Source of the DNA: an uncultured Bryobacteraceae bacterium
GTDB lineage: Bacteria > Acidobacteriota > Terriglobia > Bryobacterales > Bryobacteraceae
Reading direction: 5' to 3'
DNA: 64,000 nucleotides
Assembly: GCA_937920635.1 (NCBI GenBank)
Contig: CAKZUE010000001.1
Span: forward strand, 1-64,000
A program made the translations under genes and the position numbers. Shown in pieces: positions 16,450-24,508 of the stretch; the stretch's first letter is position 1, and each line of letters begins with the position of its first letter. The notes under the pieces are model-generated. The model was not told the DNA's origin. It was given only the letters and a program-made list of their open reading frames with translations, and ran no database searches.

Positions 16450-17721
16450 ATGCTGAATCTGCTGCTCACCGGACTGAACCACAAGACGGCGCCGGTGGAA
16501 GTGCGCGAGCGGCTGGCGGTGAGCGCCGGTCAGCTACCCGCAGCGCTCGACGCGCTGCGCGCCTGCCCGGGCGTGGACGAGGTGATGCTGCTGTCGACGT
16601 GCAACCGCGTGGAGGTGCTGGCGCACAGCGGCTCGGACAGGCCGCTGGAGGAGCGGCCATTGGTGGAAGCGCTGTCGCGCCTGCGCGGCCTCGACGCGGC
16701 CGAGTTGCTGCCGCACTTTTACACTCATCGCGGCGAAGAGGCGCTGCGGCATCTGTTCCGGGTGGCGTCGAGCCTCGACTCGATGGTGCTCGGAGAGCCG
16801 CAGATCCTGGGCCAGCTCAAGGACGCCTACGCCGCTGCCAGGCAGCACGGCGCCTTGCAGGCTGCGCTGGAACCGGTGCTGGCGCGCGCCTTCGCCGTGG
16901 CCAAGCGCGTGCGCAATGAGACGGCGATCGGGCGCAACGCCGTCAGCGTTTCGTACGCCGCCGTGGACCTGGCGAGGCAGATCTTCGGGGATCTGCGCCC
17001 GCGCCAGGCGCTGCTGATCGGCGCGGGCAAGATGGCCGAGCTGGCGGCGAAGCACCTGCGGCGCGCGGGCTGCGGCCGCATCCACGTCACCAACCGCACG
17101 CGCGCGCGGGCCGAGCAGATGGCGGCGCTGGTGGAGGGCGCGGTGATCGATTACGAGACGTTCCGCGCGCGGCTCCACGAGATGGACATCGTGCTGGCTT
17201 CCTCGGGCGCGCCGGAGCACATCCTGCGCAAGGACGATCTGCGGGAGGTGCTGAAGAAACGGCAGAACCGGCCCGTGTTCCTGATCGACATCGCCGTGCC
17301 GCGCAACATCGACCCGGCGGTGGACGAGCTGGAAAACGCCTATCTCTACGATATCGACGACCTGGGCCGCGAGGTGGAAGCCAACCGGCAGGCGAGGCAG
17401 CGCGAGGCGGAGGAAGCCGGGCAGATCATCGAGGAAGAGGTGCAACGGCTGATGGAGCGCTTCCGCACGCGCGAGGTGGCGCCGGTGATCGTGAGCCTGC
17501 AACAGCGGCTGGATGAGCTGGCGCACGAGGAGATGGAGCGCTGGCGCGGCAAGCTGGGCGTGGACGGCGAGCGCGCCGAGGCGCTGGAGGCGTACACGCG
17601 ATCGCTGCTGAACAAGCTGGCGCATGGGCCGATCGTCGAGATCCGCCGTTCGGCCGCGCTGCCCGAAGGCGACCGCATTCTGGCCGTGATCCGGCGCATG
17701 TTCCGGCTGGAGGAATCATGA
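16450..17721 (+). CDS. hemA: Glutamyl-tRNA reductase
   Basis: A 423-residue enzyme that reduces glutamyl-tRNA(Glu) to glutamate-1-semialdehyde with NADPH, the first step of C5-pathway tetrapyrrole synthesis. Seen: GLNHKTAPVEVRE start, catalytic Cys in MLLSTCNRVEVL, substrate-site LDSMVLGEPQILGQ, nucleotide site LLIGAGKMAELAAKHL, RPVFLIDIAVPRNIDP and a C-terminal dimerisation helix region. Length is normal. The stop overlaps the next start by ATGA, so hemA and hemCD are coupled. Confidence 0.97.
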   Translation: MLNLLLTGLNHKTAPVEVRERLAVSAGQLPAALDALRACPGVDEVMLLSTCNRVEVLAHSGSDRPLEERPLVEALSRLRGLDAAELLPHFYTHRGEEALRHLFRVASSLDSMVLGEPQILGQLKDAYAAARQHGALQAALEPVLARAFAVAKRVRNETAIGRNAVSVSYAAVDLARQIFGDLRPRQALLIGAGKMAELAAKHLRRAGCGRIHVTNRTRARAEQMAALVEGAVIDYETFRARLHEMDIVLASSGAPEHILRKDDLREVLKKRQNRPVFLIDIAVPRNIDPAVDELENAYLYDIDDLGREVEANRQARQREAEEAGQIIEEEVQRLMERFRTREVAPVIVSLQQRLDELAHEEMERWRGKLGVDGERAEALEAYTRSLLNKLAHGPIVEIRRSAALPEGDRILAVIRRMFRLEES

Positions 17722-19373
17722 AGCTGCGCATCGGCAGCCGCGGCTCGCAACTGGCGCTGTGGCAGGCGCGGCGCATCGCGGCGCGGCTGACGGAACTGGG
17801 CGTCGAGACGGAGATCGAGATCATCCGCACCACGGGCGACAGGATCACCGGCGTGCCGCTGGCGCGGGTGGGATCGAAGGGGCTTTTCACGAAGGAGATC
17901 GAAGAGGCGCTGCTTGCCCGGCGCATCGATCTGGCCGTGCATTCGCTCAAGGACCTTCCCGTGGAGCTGCCCGCGGGGCTGGCGCTGGCAGCCGTGCCGG
18001 AGCGCGAGTCGCCGTTTGACGCCGTCGTCGGAAAAAGGCTGGACGAGCTCGCGCCGGGCGCACGGGTGGGCACTTCGAGCCTGCGGCGCGCGGCGCAATT
18101 GCGGCGGCTCCGGCCGGACGTGCGGATCGAAGACATCCGCGGCAATCTCGACACGCGGCTGCGCAAGCTCGACGAGGGCGGCTATGACGCGATTCTGCTG
18201 GCCTCGGCGGGATTGCGGCGGCTGGGCTGGGCGGCGCGCATCGCCGAGATTCTCGAGCCGGAGCGGATGTGCCCGGCGGTAGGACAGGGCGCGCTGGCGG
18301 TGGAGACGCGTCCGGCGCCGGATCCCGCTTTTGAGATCTGCGCACGGCTTGATGATCCGGCCGCGCGCACGGCCGTGGAAGCCGAGCGGGCGCTGCTGGC
18401 CGCTCTTGGGGGCGGCTGCCAGGTGCCGCTGGGCGCGTATGCGGAACTACTGGAAGACCGCCTGGTGCTGCGAGCGGTAGCGGCCGATCCGGACAGCGGC
18501 GAGACGTTTTCGTGCGTGGAATCCGGCCCGCCAGAGCAGCCGCAGGAGCTCGGCCGCCGCGCCGCGCGGAAGCTGCTGGAAAGCGGCGCGCGAAGAATCG
18601 TCGCCGCCGTGAATTCGCAGGCGCTGCCGCTGGCAGGCCAGACGGTGGTGGTGACGCGGGCGCGGAAGCAGGCCGGGGCCTTGTCGTCAAGGCTCCGGGC
18701 GCTGGGCGCGGAGGTGATCGAGCTGCCGCTGATCGAGTTCCAGCCACTGGAGTTCAAGGCGCCCGACTGGACCGCTTACGACTGGGCGGTGTTCACCTCG
18801 GCCAACGGCGTGGAGTTCTTTTTCGAGCGTGTCGAGCCGCGCCCGGGGCCGCGGATTTGCGCCATCGGCCCGGCCACGGCTGCGGCGCTGCGGGAACGCG
18901 GGCTGGCGCCGGATCTGATCCCGCAGGAGTACGTGGCGGAAAGCGTCGTGGACGCGTTGCGCGCGGCGGGCGCCGCGGGCAAGCGCATTCTGCTGGCGCG
19001 GGCCGAGGAAGCGCGCGACGTGATCCCGGAGGAACTGGCGAAGATGGGCGCGGCGGTGGACGTACTGGCTGTCTACCGGACCGCGGCGCCGGAGGGGATC
19101 GAACAAAAGGCGCAAGAAGTGTTTAAAACAATCCGGCTGGATTGGGTGACGTTGACCAGTTCCTCCACCGTGCGCCATCTCCTGCGCGCCGTTCCGAAAG
19201 AGCTGCTCGCCGGCGTGCGGCTGGCCTCCATCGGCCCGGTGACGTCGCAGACGGCCCGGGCGGCAGGGCTCGAGATCGCCGTGGAAGCCGCCGAATACAC
19301 GGTGGAAGGGCTGGCGCGGGCGATCGCTGACCTGGTACGGAACAGCCGGCAAGACGGCATCGGCTCTGAGTAA
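17718..19373 (+). CDS. hemCD: Fused hydroxymethylbilane synthase / uroporphyrinogen-III synthase
   Basis: A 551-residue fusion. Residues 1 to about 305 are HemC: MKLRIGSRGSQLALWQA, VHSLKDLPVELP, GTSSLRRAAQL, RGNLDTRL and the cofactor-attachment loop GGGCQVPLGAYA with Cys234 for dipyrromethane. Residues about 310-551 are HemD: TVVVTRARKQAGALSSRL, FTSANGVEFF, YRTAAPEG, VTLTSSSTVRHLL and IGPVTSQTARAAG. It polymerises porphobilinogen to hydroxymethylbilane and closes it to uroporphyrinogen III. The two domains act consecutively, so fusion may channel an unstable intermediate. Last gene of the hemX-hemA-hemCD operon. Confidence 0.96.
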   Translation: MKLRIGSRGSQLALWQARRIAARLTELGVETEIEIIRTTGDRITGVPLARVGSKGLFTKEIEEALLARRIDLAVHSLKDLPVELPAGLALAAVPERESPFDAVVGKRLDELAPGARVGTSSLRRAAQLRRLRPDVRIEDIRGNLDTRLRKLDEGGYDAILLASAGLRRLGWAARIAEILEPERMCPAVGQGALAVETRPAPDPAFEICARLDDPAARTAVEAERALLAALGGGCQVPLGAYAELLEDRLVLRAVAADPDSGETFSCVESGPPEQPQELGRRAARKLLESGARRIVAAVNSQALPLAGQTVVVTRARKQAGALSSRLRALGAEVIELPLIEFQPLEFKAPDWTAYDWAVFTSANGVEFFFERVEPRPGPRICAIGPATAAALRERGLAPDLIPQEYVAESVVDALRAAGAAGKRILLARAEEARDVIPEELAKMGAAVDVLAVYRTAAPEGIEQKAQEVFKTIRLDWVTLTSSSTVRHLLRAVPKELLAGVRLASIGPVTSQTARAAGLEIAVEAAEYTVEGLARAIADLVRNSRQDGIGSE

Positions 19374-19769
19374 CCGCCCGTCCGCCACAGGTTCGCCCTT
19401 CGAGGACCTCCCGTCATCCCCTTGTCCGCCCCCGGTTCCAGAAACGCTCCCTGCCCGTGGGTGGAATCTGTGTTCAGCGGGCGACCCGAAATACGGACCA
19501 GCTCCTGAATCGCGCCCGCCGGGCGCGCCGCCCGTAGCGCCCGTAATGCGGCCGAACGAATATCCCGGCACGGTGGCAGGCGATGCCGGGGCATTTCATT
19601 ACGAAACTCCATACGCCGTTTTGCACGAGGCGTGTTGAATGCATGCCGGGCCCGGCAAAAACTGGAGTCCGGACACCTGGCCACATTCCGGGCGCTCGCT
19701 TCTCCGAACCTGTCTGTGGCAGGCACCTTTTTTTCTCTGCGTGTTCTTTCCTCCGATATATTGGGAAGA
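19374..19769. other. Intergenic region with degenerate repeats
   Basis: About 400 bp without a recognisable gene. It contains the palindrome TGCCGGGCCCGGCA at about 19642-19655 and a T-rich repeat tail GGCAGGCACCTTTTTTTCTC near 19717-19736, related in layout to the repeats at 2677-2790, 10446-10480 and 36510-36660. The ORFs on the track here overlap these repeats and are not credible. Confidence 0.5.
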
Positions 19770-19798
19770 TTGATCTCACCGCTTTTGATTGATACTAT
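19770..19798 (+). promoter_or_regulatory. Promoter of the S41 peptidase gene, probably leaderless
   Basis: TTGATC at 19770-19775, a 17-nt spacer and TACTAT at 19793-19798. The expected +1 falls on ATG 19805 and no ribosome binding site precedes it. Confidence 0.55.
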
Positions 19799-19804
19799 GC
19801 TCCT

Positions 19805-21118
19805 ATGTTGTCTCGATTTGTTCTGTTGCCATTTGTTTGTAGTTTATTTGTCATTCCAATCGGGGCCCAAAGTCTGAATGAAGTGCGCGCTCAAGGCAAA
19901 GATATGCTGCGTGCGGTCAGAAAACGGGTGGAAAAGAATTATTGGGACATGTCGTACGGCGGCATTGATCTCCATGCGGCCTTTGCGAAGGCCGAAGCGG
20001 CGATGGATCAGGCGCAATCCGCAGGGCACACCTTCGGGATCATTGCCCAGGCGCTTGCGGCGCTGAACGATTCCCATACGTTTTTCATCCCGCCGCCGCG
20101 GGTCGCCCGCGTGCAATACGGCTGGCGCATGGAGATGATCGGCGAGCGCTGCTTCATCACGGGGGTCAAGCCGGGCAGCGACGCGGAATCCAAGGGGGTG
20201 CGTCCGGGCGACGAGGTCCTGGCCATTGAGGGATACCGGCCCACCCGAGACAATTTCTGGCGGATGAAGCTGATGTATTACGCATTGCAGCCCCGCGAAA
20301 CGCTCCGGCTGGCCCTGCGCAAGCCGGAGGGTCTGGAAGGAGTGGTCGAGCTGGCCTCTGAGATACGCACGGGGAAAAAGGTGATCGACCTAGCCGGCGA
20401 GCACGCGGTGGAAGAGTATTACGAGATGCTCCGCGAGGAAATGAACGAAGCGGCGTTGGACCCGCATGCAGTAGTCGAAGCGGGCAAGGATCACGAATTG
20501 TTGATTTACCGGATGCCCGCCTTCGATCTTTCCGCCGAGGAAGTCGATGCGCACTTCGGGAAGTTGCGGCGGTACAAGGCTGTCATTCTCGATCTGCGCG
20601 GCAATTCTGGCGGCGGCGTTTCCGTGCTGGAGCGCACCGCCGCTTATCTGCTCGGCAAAGGGGTTGTGCTGGCGGAACGGCAAGGCCGGAAAAAAGAAAA
20701 ACCAATCCAGTCGGCTGGTCCTGTTGACACACCCATCCATGCCCGGCTGGCCATCCTGGTCGACAGTGCAACGGCGTCGGCGGGCGAGATTCTGGCGCGC
20801 GCGATCCAAATCGAGAAGCGCGGCATCATCGTTGGAGACCGGACGTCAGGCTCGGTCCGCCAAAGCCGTCAGTTTAGCGAACAAATCGGCTTTGACAGAG
20901 TCATTTATTTCGGCGTAAGCGTCACCAACGCCGATCTCGTGATGAAGGATGGGCTCTCGATCGAGGGCCGGGGAGTGAGCCCTGATGTGTTGGTGCTGCC
21001 GACGGCGGCGGACCTGGCTGCGGGGAGAGATCCCGCGCTGGCCAAGGCCGCCGGGATCCTCGGCGTCGCCCTCGATCCCGAGAAGGCCGGGGGATTATTT
21101 CCCAGGAAGTGGCGCTGA
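19805..21118 (+). CDS. Secreted S41 family peptidase with PDZ domain
   Basis: A 437-residue protein with a signal peptide (MLSRFVLLPFVCSLFVIPIGA), an N-terminal helical cap (about 25-105), a PDZ domain (about 110-190; GVRPGDEVLAIEGYRPT) and an S41 catalytic core: VILDLRGNSGGGVS, then VDSATASAGEILARAI carrying the nucleophilic Ser. The usual downstream TfGK(G)..Q lysine motif reads DRTSGSVRQS, so the general-base Lys of C-terminal processing peptidases is not evident; a tricorn-like mechanism or altered activity is possible. It likely cleaves proteins in the periplasm. It stands alone. Confidence 0.85.
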   Translation: MLSRFVLLPFVCSLFVIPIGAQSLNEVRAQGKDMLRAVRKRVEKNYWDMSYGGIDLHAAFAKAEAAMDQAQSAGHTFGIIAQALAALNDSHTFFIPPPRVARVQYGWRMEMIGERCFITGVKPGSDAESKGVRPGDEVLAIEGYRPTRDNFWRMKLMYYALQPRETLRLALRKPEGLEGVVELASEIRTGKKVIDLAGEHAVEEYYEMLREEMNEAALDPHAVVEAGKDHELLIYRMPAFDLSAEEVDAHFGKLRRYKAVILDLRGNSGGGVSVLERTAAYLLGKGVVLAERQGRKKEKPIQSAGPVDTPIHARLAILVDSATASAGEILARAIQIEKRGIIVGDRTSGSVRQSRQFSEQIGFDRVIYFGVSVTNADLVMKDGLSIEGRGVSPDVLVLPTAADLAAGRDPALAKAAGILGVALDPEKAGGLFPRKWR

Positions 21119-21299
21119 TCCTGCCGGGCCATTCACTTCGCGGGCGGGAGCAAGCACGGCGCGGCAGGAGTCTGAGACTCGCCCCCGTCAGCCGCTTCTG
21201 GAAGCTGGGGCTCGAGCATCGGTTGCCTCCGGCGCGCTCCCGCCTGATGCGTGGAGACAGGCGCGCCTCTGCTGCCGTTGCCCGTGGTAGTCTCGCGGC

Positions 21300-22547
21300 A
21301 TGAGAACCGCAATCGTATTTCTCGCAGCGCTGGCTGCGCTGTTTGCCCAGAATTTCGCTGACATCCGGCCAAGCCCGCAGCAGATTGGATGGCAGGAGCT
21401 CGAGATCGGCGTGTTGGTGCATTTCGGCCCCAATACGTTCATGGACCGCGAATGGGGCGACGGGACGGCTGACCCGGCGGTGTTCGATCCAAACCAGCTT
21501 GACGCGGAGCAATGGGTGCGCGCGGCGAAGGCGGCAGGCGCAAGGTATCTCATCCTGGTGGCCAAGCACCATGACGGCTTCTGCCTCTGGCCGTCGCGGC
21601 ACACCGATTACAGCGTGAAGCGCAGCCCGTGGAAGCAGGGCAAGGGTGACGTGGTGGGCGAAGTGGAGCAGGCGTGCCGCAGGCACGGGCTGGCATTTGG
21701 CATTTATCTCTCGCCGTGGGACCGGCACGATCCGCGGTATGCGGACAACCGGAAATACGACGACTACTATGCAGCCCAGATGACGGAGCTGGCCACGCGG
21801 TACGGACCGCTGGTGGAGTTCTGGCTGGACGGCGCGGGCAGCGAGGGCCACGTCTATGACTTCGTGCGCTATGTGCGCACCATGCGAACGTATCAGCCCA
21901 ACGCGCTATTGTTTGCGAGCCTCGATTTCATGCCCTATGGCGACATCCGCTGGGTGGGCAACGAGAGCGGCTCCGCGCCGGAAGAAAACTGGAACGTGGT
22001 GGACAACTACGGCATCCTGCGCTGGCGTCCGGCGGAGGCGGACACGCCGCTGCGGCGCGGCCACTGGTTCTGGCACCCCAATTCGGAAAAGCGCCTGAAA
22101 TCGCTGGAGGAGTTGATGGAGATCTACCACAAGACGGTCGGGCGCGGGGCGCAGCTCGTGCTCGGCATTGCGCCCGACAACCGCGGGCTGCTGCCGGAGG
22201 CGGACGTGAAGCGGCTGGAAGAGTTCGGCGCGGAAGTGAGGCGCCTCTACGGAACCCCGCTGCCTCCCAGCGGACGGAGCGGGGATGTTGTCCATTTTTC
22301 CACGCCCCGCCGTCTGGACCGCGTGGTGTTGCAGGAGGATCTGGCCCATGGCCAGATGGTGCGGCGGTTCCGGGTCGAGGCGAGAGTGGCGGACCAATGG
22401 GTGGAAGTCTCGCGCGGAACCACCATCGGGCACAAGCGCATTCTGGTGTTCGAGCCAGTGACCGCCACCGGGGTGCGCGTGGCGGTGGAAGCGGCCATGG
22501 GAGCGGTGCATCTGAAACCGCTGGCTGTTTACCACGGAGGGCGGTGA
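21300..22547 (+). CDS. Alpha-L-fucosidase (GH29)
   Basis: A 415-residue secreted glycosidase with a signal peptide (MRTAIVFLAALAALFAQ). GH29 features: GVLVHFGPNTFMDREWGDG, RYLILVAKHHDGFCLWPSRHTDYSV, GIYLSPWDRH and the nucleophile region PLVEFWLDGAGSEG. It ends in a small beta domain after about residue 330 (VVLQEDLAHGQMVRRFRVEARV), typical of the C-terminal beta-sandwich. It hydrolyses terminal alpha-L-fucose from glycans. No sugar transporter is directly attached. Confidence 0.92.
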   Translation: MRTAIVFLAALAALFAQNFADIRPSPQQIGWQELEIGVLVHFGPNTFMDREWGDGTADPAVFDPNQLDAEQWVRAAKAAGARYLILVAKHHDGFCLWPSRHTDYSVKRSPWKQGKGDVVGEVEQACRRHGLAFGIYLSPWDRHDPRYADNRKYDDYYAAQMTELATRYGPLVEFWLDGAGSEGHVYDFVRYVRTMRTYQPNALLFASLDFMPYGDIRWVGNESGSAPEENWNVVDNYGILRWRPAEADTPLRRGHWFWHPNSEKRLKSLEELMEIYHKTVGRGAQLVLGIAPDNRGLLPEADVKRLEEFGAEVRRLYGTPLPPSGRSGDVVHFSTPRRLDRVVLQEDLAHGQMVRRFRVEARVADQWVEVSRGTTIGHKRILVFEPVTATGVRVAVEAAMGAVHLKPLAVYHGGR

Positions 22548-22581
22548 TCGGCAGTCCTGCTGCTGCGTGGGAAGCCCCGGT

Positions 22582-22776
22582 TCAACGCAGCGCCCGAAGG
22601 CGCTCGGCTGCCGCGCGGGTGATCCGAACGACAGCACCGCGGCGGCGCCCTGGCGGGAAAGACAGTTTCGCGGTGACGTCCTCAAACTGTTTCCAGTCTC
22701 TCGTGCGGCAGGCGCCGTCGTGCAGCGGCTTGCCGTAGTGGCCGAAACAGACCAGCCAGCCGCGCCCGATGCGCAT
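22582..22776 (-). CDS. Possible small unknown protein
   Basis: A 64-residue ORF (MRIGRGWLVCFGHYGKPLHDGA... ending AAERLRALR) in the otherwise gene-free 270-bp space between the fucosidase and acyl-CoA synthetase genes. Third codon positions are strongly G/C, as in genuine genes here, and the product is less Arg/Pro-biased than most shadow ORFs. No ribosome binding site or family is recognised. Confidence 0.3.
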   Translation of the reverse strand: MRIGRGWLVCFGHYGKPLHDGACRTRDWKQFEDVTAKLSFPPGRRRGAVVRITRAAAERLRALR

Positions 22777-22817
22777 GGCCGGAGGAGAACGATTGCGAGA
22801 CGGAGCGCGCATTGTAG

Positions 22818-24452
22818 ATGATATCCAAGATGACCTTTCTGGATTGCACGTGGGAAGACTTCACGGCGCGTTTCGCGGCACGGCAGACGCTGCATGGCGT
22901 GATCGACCACTGGGCGGCGCGGACGCCGGGCGCCCTGGCGGTGATCAACGCGGCGAGGGACACTTCGATGACCTACGCCGAGCTGCGCGGCCGGTCGCTG
23001 GCGGTGGCGCGGGCGCTGGTGCGGCTGGGATTCCGCAAGGGCGATTTTCTGGCCACTTCCCTGCCCCTGAGCGACGATCACATCGTGCTGGAGTACGGCT
23101 GTTTCCGCGCGGGCGTCATCCACGTGCCGCTGGATTTGAGGCTGTCGCGCGAGGAGCTGCTCAGAAGCCTGCGGATGGTGCGCCCGCGCGGCTATGCCAC
23201 GGCTGTGCCGCACGACGCCGCCGGGGACGTGGAAGGGCTCGATCACATCTGGGATGCTGCCTCGCTGCACGAATTCATCGCCAATGCGCCTGAGCGGACC
23301 GGCGGCGCGGAGCTGCCCGATGTCGGCCCGCAAGACGGCGCGCAGGTGATCTTCACCACCGGCTCGACGGGGCGGCCGAAAGCCGCTCTGCTCACGCATC
23401 TGGGCATCACCGTGCAGAACTACTGCCTGGGGACGGCCTTCGAGTTTCCGGAATCGCGGATTCTGGTGAACCTTCCGCCTTCACATGTGGGTTGCCAGAG
23501 CGAGCTGCTCATGACGACATTTTTCTGGGGCAGCACGGCGGTGACGCTGGAGATCTTCGATCCGGGCAAAAGCCTGGAGGCGATTGAGAGGCACCGGATC
23601 CAGCTTGTGGGGCAGATTCCGGCGATGTTCCACATGATGTGGCGCCGTTCAGACTATGAGAACCGGGACCTGAAGTCGATCCAGGCTGCGGTGTACGGCG
23701 GCCAGAGCGTGCCACGTCCGTTTCTGGAAAAGCTCCGTACCATGGCGCCGCGCATCGGGACGGGGCTCGGACTGACGGAGACGTCCGGCTTCTGCACCTA
23801 CACGCCGCTGTCAGCGGAAGTGGATCCGGTGGCGGCCAGCCTGGGCCATGCAGCGCCGATTTATCCGATGTCGATCCGCGAGCCGATGCGTCCGGACGGA
23901 AGCGCGGGCGGCGAGTTGCCCGCGGGCGAGATTGGCCATGTCTGTTTCCGCGGACCGCAGACGTTTGCCGGCTACGTCTACGACGAAGAGGCGACGCGGC
24001 GGACGATCTCTTCCGACGGCTGGCTGTACACGGGCGACATGGGCAACGTGGACGCCGCAGGGCTGCACTTCAACGGGCGCGCCAAGTGGGTGATCAAGCC
24101 GGCGGGTTTCCTGGTGTTCCCGGGCGATGTGGAAGAGCACATCTGCGCGCTGTCGGAGAAGGTGGCCACCTGCGGCGTGGTAGGCGTGCCGCATCCGATC
24201 TGGGTGGAGGCGATCGTGGCCTTTGTGGAGAAGCGCCCGGGAGTGGAGCTGACCGAGGCGGAGTTGCGGAAGCATGCGCGGTCGCTCACTTCATACAAGC
24301 GCCCGCTGCATTATGTGATCGTCGAGCCGGGGCAGATGCCGCTGAACCGCGTGGCCAAGGTGGACACGCTGCGGCTGCGGGAGCTGGCGGAGATCGAAGT
24401 CGAGCAGTTGCAAAGCCGCGGGCGGTGGCTGTCGGAGACGCTGGAAGACTGA
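22818..24452 (+). CDS. AMP-binding acyl-CoA synthetase/ligase
   Basis: A 544-residue member of the ANL adenylating family. Motifs: VIFTTGSTGRPKAALLTH (P-loop-like A3), GLTETSGFCTYTP (A5), SDGWLYTGDMG (A7), FNGRAKWVIKPAGFLVFPGDVE (A8 hinge) and C-terminal LNRVAKVDTLRL with the A10 catalytic Lys. It activates a carboxylate, probably fatty or aromatic, to an acyl-AMP and then a CoA thioester; the substrate cannot be read from sequence. The start ATG at 22818 lacks a strong ribosome binding site; an in-frame ATG 4 codons later is an alternative. Confidence 0.85.
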   Translation: MISKMTFLDCTWEDFTARFAARQTLHGVIDHWAARTPGALAVINAARDTSMTYAELRGRSLAVARALVRLGFRKGDFLATSLPLSDDHIVLEYGCFRAGVIHVPLDLRLSREELLRSLRMVRPRGYATAVPHDAAGDVEGLDHIWDAASLHEFIANAPERTGGAELPDVGPQDGAQVIFTTGSTGRPKAALLTHLGITVQNYCLGTAFEFPESRILVNLPPSHVGCQSELLMTTFFWGSTAVTLEIFDPGKSLEAIERHRIQLVGQIPAMFHMMWRRSDYENRDLKSIQAAVYGGQSVPRPFLEKLRTMAPRIGTGLGLTETSGFCTYTPLSAEVDPVAASLGHAAPIYPMSIREPMRPDGSAGGELPAGEIGHVCFRGPQTFAGYVYDEEATRRTISSDGWLYTGDMGNVDAAGLHFNGRAKWVIKPAGFLVFPGDVEEHICALSEKVATCGVVGVPHPIWVEAIVAFVEKRPGVELTEAELRKHARSLTSYKRPLHYVIVEPGQMPLNRVAKVDTLRLRELAEIEVEQLQSRGRWLSETLED

Positions 24453-24457
24453 AAGAA

Positions 24458-24492
24458 GGCGCCCCGCCCGGCGTTGCCGCCAGCAGGGCGCC
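24458..24492 (-). terminator. Possible terminator of the leftward TonB receptor gene
   Basis: GGCGCCC at 24458-24464 pairs with GGGCGCC at 24486-24492 around a long loop; on the minus strand it is followed by TTCTTTC. It lies between two converging genes. Confidence 0.35.
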
Positions 24493-24508
24493 ACAGGGTT
24501 TCTGGGGG